A DNA stretch of 64,000 nt. Source: a delta proteobacterium MLS_D (GTDB taxonomy: Bacteria > Desulfobacterota > Syntrophia > Syntrophales > UBA2210). A program made the translations under genes and the position numbers. Under the pieces are notes generated by a model. It did not search any database, was not told the DNA's origin, and saw nothing but the letters and a program-made list of their open reading frames with translations. Shown here one piece after another: positions 34,049-42,449 of the stretch. Each line of letters starts with the position of its first letter. The stretch's first letter is position 1. The stretch is from positions 1-64,000 of the forward strand of contig LQBH01000068.1 of the NCBI GenBank assembly GCA_002030015.1, read 5' to 3'.

Positions 34049-34557
34049 AGGGATTCGTTCTGATCGGATATCGCTGTACGGGGAAGACGACAGTGGGGAG
34101 AATACTCGCCCGACGGCGCGACATGCCGTTCGCCGACACGGACGAGATTATCGAAGAACGGACGGGGAAGACCGTCACACAACTTGTGGGGGAAGGGGGA
34201 TGGCCCTTTTTCAGGGAAAAGGAGTGTGAGGCGCTCGAGGCCGTCGCGTCGCAGGGACCGCTTGTGCTTGCCACCGGAGGCGGCATCGTGGAGTCGGAAC
34301 GAAACCGGAAAAGTCTGAAGCTGATCGGGTTCGTGATTTGGCTCACGGCGTCACTGGACGAAATCGAGCGCCGGATGTTCGCAGATCCCGGAACATCGCG
34401 CGGAAGGCCCCCGCTTTCGGGAAAAGACCGCCGAGCGGAGATAGAAGAGACCCTGGTCCGCCGGGAACAGTTCTACGCTGCGACGGCGGACCTGGTCGTC
34501 GACACGACGGATCGATCCATCGTGTCAATCGTCGAAGAAATTCTTTATGAAACGTAA
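34045..34557 (+). CDS. aroK: Shikimate kinase
   Basis: A 170-residue kinase phosphorylating shikimate. The P-loop is GYRCTGKTTVG (about 7-17), the shikimate-binding FADTDEIIEERTG follows, and LATGGGIV is also diagnostic. The ATG at 34045 overlaps the aroA stop (ATGA); the longer frame beginning at 33991 lies within aroA and is not used. Confidence 0.94.
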   Translation: MKGFVLIGYRCTGKTTVGRILARRRDMPFADTDEIIEERTGKTVTQLVGEGGWPFFREKECEALEAVASQGPLVLATGGGIVESERNRKSLKLIGFVIWLTASLDEIERRMFADPGTSRGRPPLSGKDRRAEIEETLVRREQFYAATADLVVDTTDRSIVSIVEEILYET

Positions 34558-34574
34558 ACAAGGGGGAGGGGATC

Positions 34575-35627
34575 ATGTCTGGAAACAGCATCGGGAAAAT
34601 CTTCGTCCTGACAACCTGGGGTGAGTCGCACGGAGCGGCTATCGGCGCCGTCGTGGATGGATGCCCGCCCGGCCTCGATCTTGAAGAGCGGGACATTCAA
34701 CGTGAGCTTGACCGCCGGCGTCCGGGACGGGGAGATGTCGCATCGCCGCGACTGGAAGAAGATCGCGTGGAGATCCTTTCGGGAGTGTTCGAGGGACGGA
34801 CAACGGGAACGCCCGTTTCTCTCGTTATCAGGAATCGGGATCGACGAAGCGGCGATTATTCAGCCCTGAAGGATATTTACCGTCCCGGACATGGCGATTA
34901 CACCTATGACCGAAAATACGGCCTGCGTGACCATCGGGGCGGAGGACGCGCTTCGGGACGGGAAACGGCGGCGCGTGTCGCCGGCGGTGCCGTGGCGAAA
35001 AAACTGCTGGGGCGTGAAAACATATCCATTCTCGCGTACACCGTTGAATTGGGAGGAGTGGGTATAAAGGATTTTGACGAAGAGGCGATAAGGGCCACAT
35101 CAATGTGCTGCCCCGACCGTGAGGCGGCGGAAAAGATGGAGACGGTCATTGGAGATGCCCGGGAAAAAGGCGACACGATCGGAGGCGTCGTGGAGATCGT
35201 TGTGAAAGGATGCCCGGCAGGCCTGGGAGAGCCCGTCTTCGATAAGATTGACGGCGATATCGCCGGGGCCCTCATGAGTATCGGGACCGTGAAGGGCGTG
35301 GAAATCGGCGCCGGGTTCCATGCCGCCCGCATGACAGGTGCCGTCTGCAACGATTCGCTTGGAGCGGAAGGATTTCGGACGAACAACGCCGGGGGCATTC
35401 TTGCGGGAATAACCACCGGTGCCGATATAGTTGTGCGCGTGGCCTGCAAGCCGATTTCGTCAATACCGACACCCCAGGAAACCCTGGACAGAAGGGGGAA
35501 CCCGACGACGATTAGAATAGGTGGAAGGCATGATCTATCCGTCATTCCCCGTATCATTCCAGTATGTGAGGCAATGACGGCGCTGGTGCTTGCAGATCAC
35601 ATGCTAAGGCAGAAAACCATCGCCTGA
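34575..35627 (+). CDS. aroC: Chorismate synthase
   Basis: A 350-residue AroC, the last step to chorismate using reduced FMN. The family signatures TTWGESHG (about 13-20), RRPGRG and RASGRETAARVAGGAVAKKLL are clear, as is the closing GRHDLSVIPRIIPVCEAM. It is preceded by AAGGGGGAGGGG and 17 bases after aroK. It is the last gene of the ar half; the trp promoter begins about 70 bases beyond its stop. Confidence 0.96.
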   Translation: MSGNSIGKIFVLTTWGESHGAAIGAVVDGCPPGLDLEERDIQRELDRRRPGRGDVASPRLEEDRVEILSGVFEGRTTGTPVSLVIRNRDRRSGDYSALKDIYRPGHGDYTYDRKYGLRDHRGGGRASGRETAARVAGGAVAKKLLGRENISILAYTVELGGVGIKDFDEEAIRATSMCCPDREAAEKMETVIGDAREKGDTIGGVVEIVVKGCPAGLGEPVFDKIDGDIAGALMSIGTVKGVEIGAGFHAARMTGAVCNDSLGAEGFRTNNAGGILAGITTGADIVVRVACKPISSIPTPQETLDRRGNPTTIRIGGRHDLSVIPRIIPVCEAMTALVLADHMLRQKTIA

Positions 35628-35699
35628 CACGGGAAAGGATTGAACCCGGCCTATAGTCCGGGTCGGCTCAGAAAAAATTTATTTTAACGAACGTTTCTA

Positions 35700-35728
35700 T
35701 TGACAGAAACAACCGAGGTCTGTTATTA
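35700..35728 (+). promoter_or_regulatory. Promoter for the trp leader and trpE
   Basis: TTGACA (35700-35705), a 17-base spacer and TTATTA (35723-35728) form a good sigma-70-type promoter 37 bases before the trp leader ATG. Confidence 0.7.
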
Positions 35729-35765
35729 CGCGGATCATGTAGAAAAACAGGAAGGGAAGGACGTG

Positions 35766-35876
35766 ATGATGACAACGTTTGCCGCGTACGGCTGGTGGTG
35801 GCGAAAATCCATGACCGCGGCTTTTTTATTTCGGACAGGAAAGGCCGTGAAGAAATCGCGGCCTTTTTTCGATTGA
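35766..35876 (+). CDS. trpL: trp leader peptide with three consecutive Trp codons
   Basis: ATG 35766 (or 35769) follows GGAAGGGAAGG. The peptide reads MMTTFAAYGWWWRKS, with Trp codons at 35793-35801, close in pattern to the E. coli trpL end GWWRTS. Unlike that peptide the frame does not stop after RKS; it continues through the terminator to TGA 35874-35876 (36 residues). A +1-frame TGA lies at 35812-35814, exactly where a classical stop would be. Scarce Trp would stall the ribosome on the WWW codons. Confidence 0.88.
   Translation: MMTTFAAYGWWWRKSMTAAFLFRTGKAVKKSRPFFD
35781..35869 (+). promoter_or_regulatory. trp attenuator: protector, antiterminator and terminator pairings
   Basis: Three mutually exclusive pairings can be drawn by eye. 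Region 1:2 is 35781-35786 (GCCGCG) with 35816-35821, enclosing the Trp codons. Region 2:3 is 35816-35825 with 35840-35849, ten pairs including two G-U, the antiterminator. Region 3:4 is 35841-35849 with 35857-35865, a nine-pair stem followed by six T, the terminator. A ribosome on the Trp codons covers region 1 and favours 2:3, so transcription continues into trpE. Confidence 0.75.
35841..35869 (+). terminator. trp attenuator terminator hairpin
   Basis: AAGGCCG (35841-35847) pairs with CGGCCTT (35859-35865), extended by two inner pairs, followed by a T run to 35869. It lies 32 bases before trpE. Confidence 0.85.
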
Positions 35877-35900
35877 TAAACGTAACCGCTGGGGGATGCC

Positions 35901-37430
35901 ATGCAGTATGAACCGTCTTTTGAAACATTCAAAAAAATCGCCGCTCTAGGAACACTGATTCCTGTGAGCCGGGAGATTCTAGCTGACACGGAAACACCTG
36001 TTTCGACAGTAATGAAACTGAGCGCCTGCCCGGAAGTGTTTCTGCTTGAAAGCGTCGAAGGGGGTGAAAAATGGGGTCGCTATTCCTTCCTGGGATGCGA
36101 TCCGCGTGCCTTGTACGCCGTTCGGGGTGAGTCGGTCGAGATACGGGAAAACGGCATCACCCGGTCCTTTGAACACGGCGGCGACCCGTTGAAGCCGCTT
36201 CAGGATTTGTTGAAGAAGTATCGTCTCGTGACGCCCACCGGCGGTCTTCCCCGTTTTTTCGGCGGCGCCGTGGGGTATCTCGGCTATGACATGGTCCGTT
36301 TTTTCGAGAAACTGCCCCGCGAGACGGAGGACGACCTTCACATGGCGGACGCGCTTTTTCTTGTTGCCGACGATGTGATTATTTTCGATAACCTGCGGCA
36401 TACCATCACCGTGTCGGCCTGTGCCTGCGTGGACGACGGGGCGGACCTGCGCGACCTCTACGAACAATGCCGCGAACGGATCGACGGGACAATCGCCCTG
36501 ATCAACGCACCCCCGAAGGGGCGCCGCGGTAAATCCAGAAATGCCGACGACGACGGCTTTATACAAGGCATGTCGAAGGATGCCTTTATTTCAATGGTGG
36601 ACAAGGCCGTGGAGTATATCAGGGCCGGCGACGCGATCCAGGTGGTGCTTTCCCAGCGGTTTGAAAAAAAGAACGACATTGACACGGTGAGCCTTTACCG
36701 GGCGCTCCGTTTCATTAACCCTTCGCCGTATCTTTTTTATTTCAAGTCGAAGGAGGGGACGCTCATAGGTTCATCGCCCGAAGTCATGGTGCGCCTCGAA
36801 TCGGGTATCGCCGAGCTTCGTCCGATTGCCGGGACCCGTAAACGGGGAGCTTCGGAACAGGAGGACCGTCGTCTCGCCGACGAACTGTTGAATGATCCGA
36901 AGGAACGGGCCGAGCACGTGATGCTCGTCGACCTGGGACGAAACGACCTGGGCCGCATAGCGAGAACGGGCAGTGTTCAGGTGACGCAGCTCATGGCGGT
37001 GGAGCGCTATTCACACGTCATGCATCTCGTTTCAACGATCACGGCACAGCTGGAAGAAGAGAAAAACTGGCTCGACTTACTGGCGGCGACTTTTCCCGCG
37101 GGTACCCTTGCCGGTGCGCCGAAAATCCGCGCCATGGAAATCATCGAGGAACTGGAGCGGGTCCGCCGTGGTCCCTACGGTGGCGCCGTGGGATATGTTT
37201 CCTTTGAAGGCTCCATGGACCTGTGCATAACCATACGGACAATCCTGGTGAAGGACGAAAAACTGTACATACAGACAGGGGCCGGCATCGTCGCGGATTC
37301 CGATTCTTTTCTTGAATATGAAGAAACCCTGAACAAGGCCGCCGCCATGATGGAAGCGGTGCGGCTGGCCGACAGGGAATTCAGCCCGGCGGGGGAGAGG
37401 GTGAAACGGCATGATACTCCTGATCGATAA
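35901..37430 (+). CDS. trpE: Anthranilate synthase component I
   Basis: A 509-residue TrpE, which with TrpG makes anthranilate from chorismate. The Trp feedback motif LLES is at 48-51, and the chorismate-binding core contains IAGTRKRGAS, LIGSSPEVMVR, LMAVERYSHVMHLVS and GAPKIRAMEIIEELE. The retained LLES motif suggests Trp inhibits the enzyme in addition to attenuation. The start is ATG 35901 after GGGGG. It overlaps trpG by 20 bases. Confidence 0.96.
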   Translation: MQYEPSFETFKKIAALGTLIPVSREILADTETPVSTVMKLSACPEVFLLESVEGGEKWGRYSFLGCDPRALYAVRGESVEIRENGITRSFEHGGDPLKPLQDLLKKYRLVTPTGGLPRFFGGAVGYLGYDMVRFFEKLPRETEDDLHMADALFLVADDVIIFDNLRHTITVSACACVDDGADLRDLYEQCRERIDGTIALINAPPKGRRGKSRNADDDGFIQGMSKDAFISMVDKAVEYIRAGDAIQVVLSQRFEKKNDIDTVSLYRALRFINPSPYLFYFKSKEGTLIGSSPEVMVRLESGIAELRPIAGTRKRGASEQEDRRLADELLNDPKERAEHVMLVDLGRNDLGRIARTGSVQVTQLMAVERYSHVMHLVSTITAQLEEEKNWLDLLAATFPAGTLAGAPKIRAMEIIEELERVRRGPYGGAVGYVSFEGSMDLCITIRTILVKDEKLYIQTGAGIVADSDSFLEYEETLNKAAAMMEAVRLADREFSPAGERVKRHDTPDR

Positions 37431-38022
37431 CTACGACTCGTTTACTTACAACCTCGTACAGTACCTGAGACAGCTCGGCGAAGAAGTGACGGTGTGCCGT
37501 AACGACCGGGTGTCGGTCGATGAAATGGAGGATATGCGCCCGGACGCCCTGGTGCTCTCACCCGGTCCGCGAACACCGCGGGAAGCGGGTGTGACCGTGG
37601 AGGCGGTCCGCCGTTTTTACCGGCACATACCCATCATGGGCGTCTGCCTGGGGCACCAGGCCATCGGCTGCGCCTTCGGCGGAAAGGTCGTGCAGGCCGG
37701 GATGATCATGCACGGCAAAACGTCCACGGTACAAAGCGACGGCAGGACTATTTTTTCAGGCATGCCGGGAACCTTCACGGCGGGACGGTACCATTCTCTT
37801 ATTCTTGAGCGGTCGTCATTGCCTCCCTGCCTGGAAATCACCGCCGAAACCGACGCGGGTGAGGTGATGGGGCTCCGGCACCGGGAGTTTCCCACCGAGG
37901 GCGTCCAGTTTCATCCCGAGTCGATTCTTACGCCTCTCGGCAAGAAAATAATAAAAAATTTTATTTCGCTGTTTCTGCGGAAAGGCGAAAACGCGAAGCA
38001 AGCACAGGAGGAATGTCGATGA
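37411..38022 (+). CDS. trpG: Anthranilate synthase component II (glutamine amidotransferase)
   Basis: A 203-residue class I glutamine amidotransferase. The nucleophile cysteine is in MGVCLGHQAIG (about 77), with the His/Glu pair in VQFHPESIL near the end. LSPGPRTPREAG is the usual oxyanion region. It starts 20 bases before the trpE stop and overlaps trpD by four. The same subunit could also serve 4-amino-4-deoxychorismate synthase, as in Bacillus. Confidence 0.95.
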   Translation: MILLIDNYDSFTYNLVQYLRQLGEEVTVCRNDRVSVDEMEDMRPDALVLSPGPRTPREAGVTVEAVRRFYRHIPIMGVCLGHQAIGCAFGGKVVQAGMIMHGKTSTVQSDGRTIFSGMPGTFTAGRYHSLILERSSLPPCLEITAETDAGEVMGLRHREFPTEGVQFHPESILTPLGKKIIKNFISLFLRKGENAKQAQEECR

Positions 38023-39029
38023 TAAGAAACGCGATTGCGAAAATGGTCGAGGGACGCGACCTGCAGGAGGCCGAGATGACGGCGGTCATGGGTAAAATCA
38101 TGGATGGCGAGGGAACCGACGCCCAGATAGGCGCCTTCATGACGGCACTCAGGATGAAGGGTGAGACGATCGACGAGGTGACCGGGGCGGCCCGCGCCAT
38201 GCGCCGGCGCGCGGTCCGGGTGGATGCCCGGTCGTTACTGATCGTCGATACCTGCGGGACCGGGGGCGACGGGCGCGGAACCTTCAATATTTCCACGACG
38301 ACCGCCTTCGTTGTCGCCGCGGCCGGGATCGTGGTGGCGAAACACGGCAACCGCGCCGTTTCGAGCGGGTGCGGCAGCGCCGACCTGCTCGAGGCACTGG
38401 GCGTTAACATAGATGCGGGTATCGAAACGGTAGAGGCGTGCCTGCAGGAGATCGGCATCGGCTTTCTTTTCGCGCCCCGTCTTCACCCGGCCATGAAATA
38501 CGCCGCCGGACCGCGTCGGGAGCTGGGAATCAGGTCGATTTTCAACATGCTGGGGCCGCTCACCAACCCGGCGGGCGCGACGGTGCAGCTCCTGGGCGTG
38601 TACGATTCGCGTCTCACTGAAGTATTCGCTGCCGTGCTGGAGCGGCTTGGATCGAAGCGGGCCTTCGTGGTCTGTGGTTCCGATGGCATTGACGAGGCGA
38701 CCGTTACCGGAGAAACACGTGTTTCCGAACTCGATGACGGTCTTATTGTAACGTATAATATCGATCCATCGCCCTATTTCGGTGGTTATCACGACATCTC
38801 GTCTCTTGCGGGAGGCGACGCGGAAGGGAACGCACAAATCACGAAAGCGGTGCTTTCGGGCGAAGAAGGACCTCACCGGGACGTGGTGCTGCTCAACGCG
38901 GGCCTGGCCATTACGGCGGCGTCCATTTCCCCCGATCTCTCCGCTGGAATCGAAACGGCACGGCAATGCATCGACGACGGGTCGGCAATGAAGGTACTGC
39001 AGTCCCTCATCGAGATGACAAACGCGTGA
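38019..39029 (+). CDS. trpD: Anthranilate phosphoribosyltransferase
   Basis: A 336-residue TrpD joining anthranilate to phosphoribosyl pyrophosphate. The PRPP loop DTCGTGGDGRGTFNIST (about 78-94), KHGNRAVSSGCGSADLLEALG and GPLTNPAG are diagnostic. I chose ATG 38019 because AGGAGG is seven bases upstream and it gives a four-base ATGA overlap with trpG; ATG 38013 is only one base from that AGGAGG. Confidence 0.95.
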   Translation: MIRNAIAKMVEGRDLQEAEMTAVMGKIMDGEGTDAQIGAFMTALRMKGETIDEVTGAARAMRRRAVRVDARSLLIVDTCGTGGDGRGTFNISTTTAFVVAAAGIVVAKHGNRAVSSGCGSADLLEALGVNIDAGIETVEACLQEIGIGFLFAPRLHPAMKYAAGPRRELGIRSIFNMLGPLTNPAGATVQLLGVYDSRLTEVFAAVLERLGSKRAFVVCGSDGIDEATVTGETRVSELDDGLIVTYNIDPSPYFGGYHDISSLAGGDAEGNAQITKAVLSGEEGPHRDVVLLNAGLAITAASISPDLSAGIETARQCIDDGSAMKVLQSLIEMTNA

Positions 39030-39037
39030 GGTGAACC

Positions 39038-39832
39038 ATGATTGTCGACCGAATCGTGGAATCAGTGAAAGAGCGACTGGAAAACCGCAAGCGTGTCATT
39101 CCGTTGCCGCTGCTCAGGGCGGCCGCGGAAGAACGGGACGATATCCGCGATTTCAAGGGTTCGCTCGAAACCGGCGACTGTGCCGTCATCGCCGAGATCA
39201 AGCGCGCTTCGCCGTCAGCGGGGCGGATCATCGATGATTTCGATCCCGCCGGCCGTGCGGCGGCTTGCGAGCGGGGAGGGGCGGCGGCACTGTCGGTGCT
39301 TACCGAGGAGGATTATTTCGAGGGGAGTCTCGCCCATCTGGTCGAGACGCGGGAGGCCGTGTCGCTACCGGTACTTCGCAAGGATTTTATCATCGACGCG
39401 TACCAGGTGTATGAAACGCGGGCTGCCGGCGGCGACGCGCTCCTGCTGCTTGCCGGCCTCCTCGGGCGCAGTGAGCTCGCAGATTTCCTGGTTCTCGCCG
39501 GGTCGCTCGGAATGGAAGCGCTTGTTGAAATACGGAATGAAAGGGAACTGGAGGAGGCGATCATCGTTGGGGCGGGCGTCGTCGGCATCAACAACCGGGA
39601 CCTGAAAACCTTCCGCGTCGATATCGCGACAAGCGAATACCTCGCGCCGCTGGTTCCTCCCGCGGTTTGCGTCGTCGCGGAGAGCGGCATCCGGGACAGG
39701 GCTGACATGGAAAGGCTGCGGGCGACCGGAATCAAGGCGTTTCTGATAGGCGAGGCACTGTCCCGGTCGAAAGATCCGGGCGCGGAGCTGCAACGCCTGA
39801 TGGCCGGAAAGGACGGGGAAGGATGCAGATAA
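39038..39832 (+). CDS. trpC: Indole-3-glycerol phosphate synthase
   Basis: A 264-residue TrpC barrel enzyme. The catalytic lysine of VIAEIKRASPSAG (about 49-61), VLTEEDYFEGS, VLRKDFIIDAYQVYE, the phosphate-binding GINNRDLKTF and ESGI are all present. The start has GAGGTG upstream, eight bases after trpD. It overlaps trpF by ten bases. Confidence 0.95.
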   Translation: MIVDRIVESVKERLENRKRVIPLPLLRAAAEERDDIRDFKGSLETGDCAVIAEIKRASPSAGRIIDDFDPAGRAAACERGGAAALSVLTEEDYFEGSLAHLVETREAVSLPVLRKDFIIDAYQVYETRAAGGDALLLLAGLLGRSELADFLVLAGSLGMEALVEIRNERELEEAIIVGAGVVGINNRDLKTFRVDIATSEYLAPLVPPAVCVVAESGIRDRADMERLRATGIKAFLIGEALSRSKDPGAELQRLMAGKDGEGCR

Positions 39833-40491
39833 AAATCTGCGGCATAACGCGGCCTGAGGACGCGCTGGCGGCCTCGGACATGGGAGCGGACGCCCTGGGA
39901 TTTATTTTTTTTCGTAAAAGTCCGCGGTGCATATCCGTGGACAAGGCGGTAAGCATTATCGGGCGACTGCCGTCGAATGTGGTCAGGGTCGGAGTTTTCG
40001 TGAATGAAGACCCGGCTGTCGTCACGTACGTCATCGAGAACTGCCGCCTCGACATGGTGCAGCTTCACGGAGACGAGTCGCCGGAATACGCCCGTTCGCT
40101 TTCAGCATCCATCGTCATCAAGGCCGTGGACATTCGTAACGACGCGGCACTCGAAGTCGCCCTGGACTATCCGGCCGCAGCCCTTCTCGTGGACGCGAGG
40201 GCCGGCGATTCTTACGGCGGAACGGGCAGGAGATCGAACTGGACTGCGGCGCAAACGATCGGGACGCGAAGGCCGGTCATTCTCGCGGGGGGGCTCGACC
40301 CGGGCAATATCGGCGAAGCGCTGACGAAGGTCCGCCCCACGGCTGTTGATTTCAACAGCGGGGTCGAATCGGCGCCCGGAATCAAAGACCACGAAAAGAT
40401 GGCACTGGCAATAGAAAGATCACGGAAAGGCGGCGCCGGACTTCGCGACGGCAGCCCGTTCAGGAAACGGAGAGTCGGCGAGGCCTGGTGA
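39823..40491 (+). CDS. trpF: Phosphoribosylanthranilate isomerase
   Basis: A 222-residue TrpF. It begins with the family's KICGITRPEDALAA (3-16, catalytic Cys5). GFIFFRKSPRC, VGVFVNE, VQLHGDES and the phosphate loop LAGGLDPGNI follow, with the catalytic aspartate in VDFNSGVESAPGIKD. The C-terminal 15 residues are a basic extension. trpB and trpA, which normally come next, do not follow; the next gene is tyrA. Confidence 0.94.
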   Translation: MQIKICGITRPEDALAASDMGADALGFIFFRKSPRCISVDKAVSIIGRLPSNVVRVGVFVNEDPAVVTYVIENCRLDMVQLHGDESPEYARSLSASIVIKAVDIRNDAALEVALDYPAAALLVDARAGDSYGGTGRRSNWTAAQTIGTRRPVILAGGLDPGNIGEALTKVRPTAVDFNSGVESAPGIKDHEKMALAIERSRKGGAGLRDGSPFRKRRVGEAW

Positions 40492-40596
40492 ATTATTCGG
40501 GCGCCTCCGCCTATGCATGTCCGTCTGCTCTGTGGTATAGAAAACAGTCGGTTCGCGAAGGGGCCGGGTAAAAAATTGTTTTTGGGGGTCGGCGGC

Positions 40597-41394
40597 GTGA
40601 AAGAAGGGAGTTTTGAAATAGGCATTATCGGCGGTGCCGGGGGAATGGGGAGCTGGTGCTCCGATATACTGCGCGGCCAGGGCTACCGGGTTCACGCGGC
40701 TGGTCGAAACAGCGGCATGGCCGTCGAGGAAATGGCCCGCCGCTGTTCCGTGGTGATCGTAAGTGTTCCCATCGAGGCGACGCTGTCCGTCATCGACCGG
40801 GTTGGGCCGCTCCTTTCCGGCGATTCGCTTCTTATGGACCTTACCTCGGTCAAGGAAGCGCCCGTTCGGGCCATGCTTTCATCGACCGGGGCGGAAGTAA
40901 TGGGTTGTCATCCGCTCTTCGGTCCCCGGCCGGACAGCGTGGACGATCTCAGCATTGTCCTGTGTCCCGCTCGTGTTGACCGGTGGGCGTCATGGCCGTC
41001 CGGCATTTTCGCCGCCGCCGGGATAAAGATTATAGAAACGACACCGGAGGAACATGACCGCGTGATGGCGGTCGTGCAGGGCCTGAACCACCTGGATACG
41101 ATTCTTCTGGCTCTCACGCTGGGGCATTGCGGCATTGAACGTTCAGACCTGGAACGCTTTGCCACGCCCTTGTTCCGATCACGACTCGCCGCCCTAGACA
41201 GAGTCATGGCAGGCAATCACCGTATGTATGCCGAAATAATCTGTTCCAATCCCCGGGTTGCCTCGCTGATAGAGGAATTCGAAAAAATACTCGGTGAATT
41301 AAGGGGATACATTGAGAAGGGGGATGGAGCGGGATTCGCGGCACGAACGGCGACAGCACGGCCTGCAAAAGTAATACCACCTGTTGAAGATTAA
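40597..41394 (+). CDS. tyrA: Prephenate dehydrogenase family protein
   Basis: A 265-residue protein if it starts at GTG 40597 (VKEGSFEIGIIGGAGGMG). An ATG at 40513 would add 28 non-conserved residues. The NAD loop is IGGAGGMG. The prephenate-site histidine is in GCHPLFGPRPDSV, and EEHDRVMAVVQGLNHL is the conserved dimer helix region. It oxidises prephenate to hydroxyphenylpyruvate for Tyr and completes the Tyr branch within the cluster. No chorismate mutase domain is attached, so prephenate must come from PheA. GGGGGTC lies upstream as a possible ribosome binding site. Confidence 0.85.
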   Translation: MKEGSFEIGIIGGAGGMGSWCSDILRGQGYRVHAAGRNSGMAVEEMARRCSVVIVSVPIEATLSVIDRVGPLLSGDSLLMDLTSVKEAPVRAMLSSTGAEVMGCHPLFGPRPDSVDDLSIVLCPARVDRWASWPSGIFAAAGIKIIETTPEEHDRVMAVVQGLNHLDTILLALTLGHCGIERSDLERFATPLFRSRLAALDRVMAGNHRMYAEIICSNPRVASLIEEFEKILGELRGYIEKGDGAGFAARTATARPAKVIPPVED

Positions 41395-41625
41395 TCAAAA
41401 AAATTAAACCATCGACGACTATACAGGTATATTTTAGTAAGTATATGATATTATTAATAAAATAACATGATTAAACTTTAATCACGGGGCAAAACCACTT
41501 GATTTACAGCCTCCTTACAATTTTCATCAACAGGTTTTTCCACAGGGTTATGAACAAAACTGTTGATTAAAACGAAAAACACGACGACAAATTCCTTTTT
41601 TCACTGTCCGCAGGGTCTGAAGCCG
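41395..41625. other. AT-rich intergenic region with one DnaA-box-like site
   Basis: The gap is AT-rich. TTTTCCACA at 41536-41544 fits the relaxed DnaA box consensus, and an 8-bp inverted repeat (ATCAACAG 41526-41533 with CTGTTGAT 41560-41567) surrounds it. One site is too little to call an origin. No gene is present, and no obvious terminator for the trp operon is visible. Confidence 0.35.
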
Positions 41626-42216
41626 TTACTTGTTTTTATGGCTGAACTTCAGAAAATGTATGAAGGAATTTCCGGAAGGCGGAAATATTCCTTCACGGGC
41701 CCTGCGGACGTCTTCAATGGAGAAGAAGGCTCTCGGGTTGAACTGTTTTACCAGGGCGATGACCTTCTCCATTTCTTTTCGCTCGACGACGGTGAAAATC
41801 AGGCGCACGGGGCCGGTTGATCCTTCAGCATTCGCTACCGTTACACCGTAACCTGATTTTCTTAATTTTTCCACGAGAACCGTGGCGTCTATCTGTGTTA
41901 TGATGCGGATAACGATGCGGCCCATGGCCAGGCGCTCCTCGATAATGATTCCCACGAAATTTCCCGCGGAAAACCCAAGAGCGTAGGCAAGGTAATACAC
42001 GATATTGGTAAGGTTCTGCATAATCTGGCCGATGGCGAGAAGCCAGATCATGATTTCGAAAAATCCGAAAATCGGGGAAAGAACTTTCATTCCTCGGGAT
42101 ATATAGATGATCCGGACAGTCCCCAAGGAAACGTCGACGATCCTGGCGATAAAAATAAAAAGGGGTATAATGACCCAGCCGAAAAAAGCCGAATCCAGGA
42201 ATGACATCTCACTCAT
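41626..42216 (-). CDS. UPF0316/DUF2179 membrane protein
   Basis: A 196-residue protein with three membrane helices in the first 95 residues and a cytoplasmic DUF2179 domain (about 110-175, VEKLRKSGYGVTVANAEGSTGPVRLIFTVVERKEM). This matches the UPF0316 (YebE-like) family, whose function is unknown. A second start nine bases downstream (MSFLDSAFF) is possible. It is a single gene facing away from the Hsp20 pair's terminator. Confidence 0.8.
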   Translation of the reverse strand: MSEMSFLDSAFFGWVIIPLFIFIARIVDVSLGTVRIIYISRGMKVLSPIFGFFEIMIWLLAIGQIMQNLTNIVYYLAYALGFSAGNFVGIIIEERLAMGRIVIRIITQIDATVLVEKLRKSGYGVTVANAEGSTGPVRLIFTVVERKEMEKVIALVKQFNPRAFFSIEDVRRAREGIFPPSGNSFIHFLKFSHKNK

Positions 42217-42387
42217 TGCGTCACGTTGTTCTCCTCGTTGATAATAACTGTAAAAACAGCGATTTTTTATGCCACCCGCCGTTTTTCACAGTTGTGTCCG
42301 ACCTATCCCGAAAGACGCCTCGTGTCAAATTATTTAACCATGCCCGTAACTCTTCTTTGAGCCCAGAAATGAAGAGGCGTTCACCGA

Positions 42388-42419
42388 TGAAAAACCCGCC
42401 TCCGGTGCTGGAGGCGGGT
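42388..42419 (-). terminator. Terminator after the Hsp20 pair
   Basis: On the minus strand a perfect 10-bp stem (42410-42419 with 42394-42403, loop of six) is followed by four T. It ends the Hsp20 transcript. Confidence 0.85.
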
Positions 42420-42449
42420 CAACGCCATGTCTGTCGGTCGAAAAAGCCG

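Noticed and set aside
35644-35663. Terminator directly after aroC
   Set aside because: A 6-bp hairpin (35644-35649 with 35658-35663) exists but is short and not followed at once by a T run, so read-through from aroC into trp cannot be excluded.
41395-41625. Chromosome origin
   Set aside because: Only one box fits the DnaA consensus and there is no dnaA, dnaN or gidA nearby.
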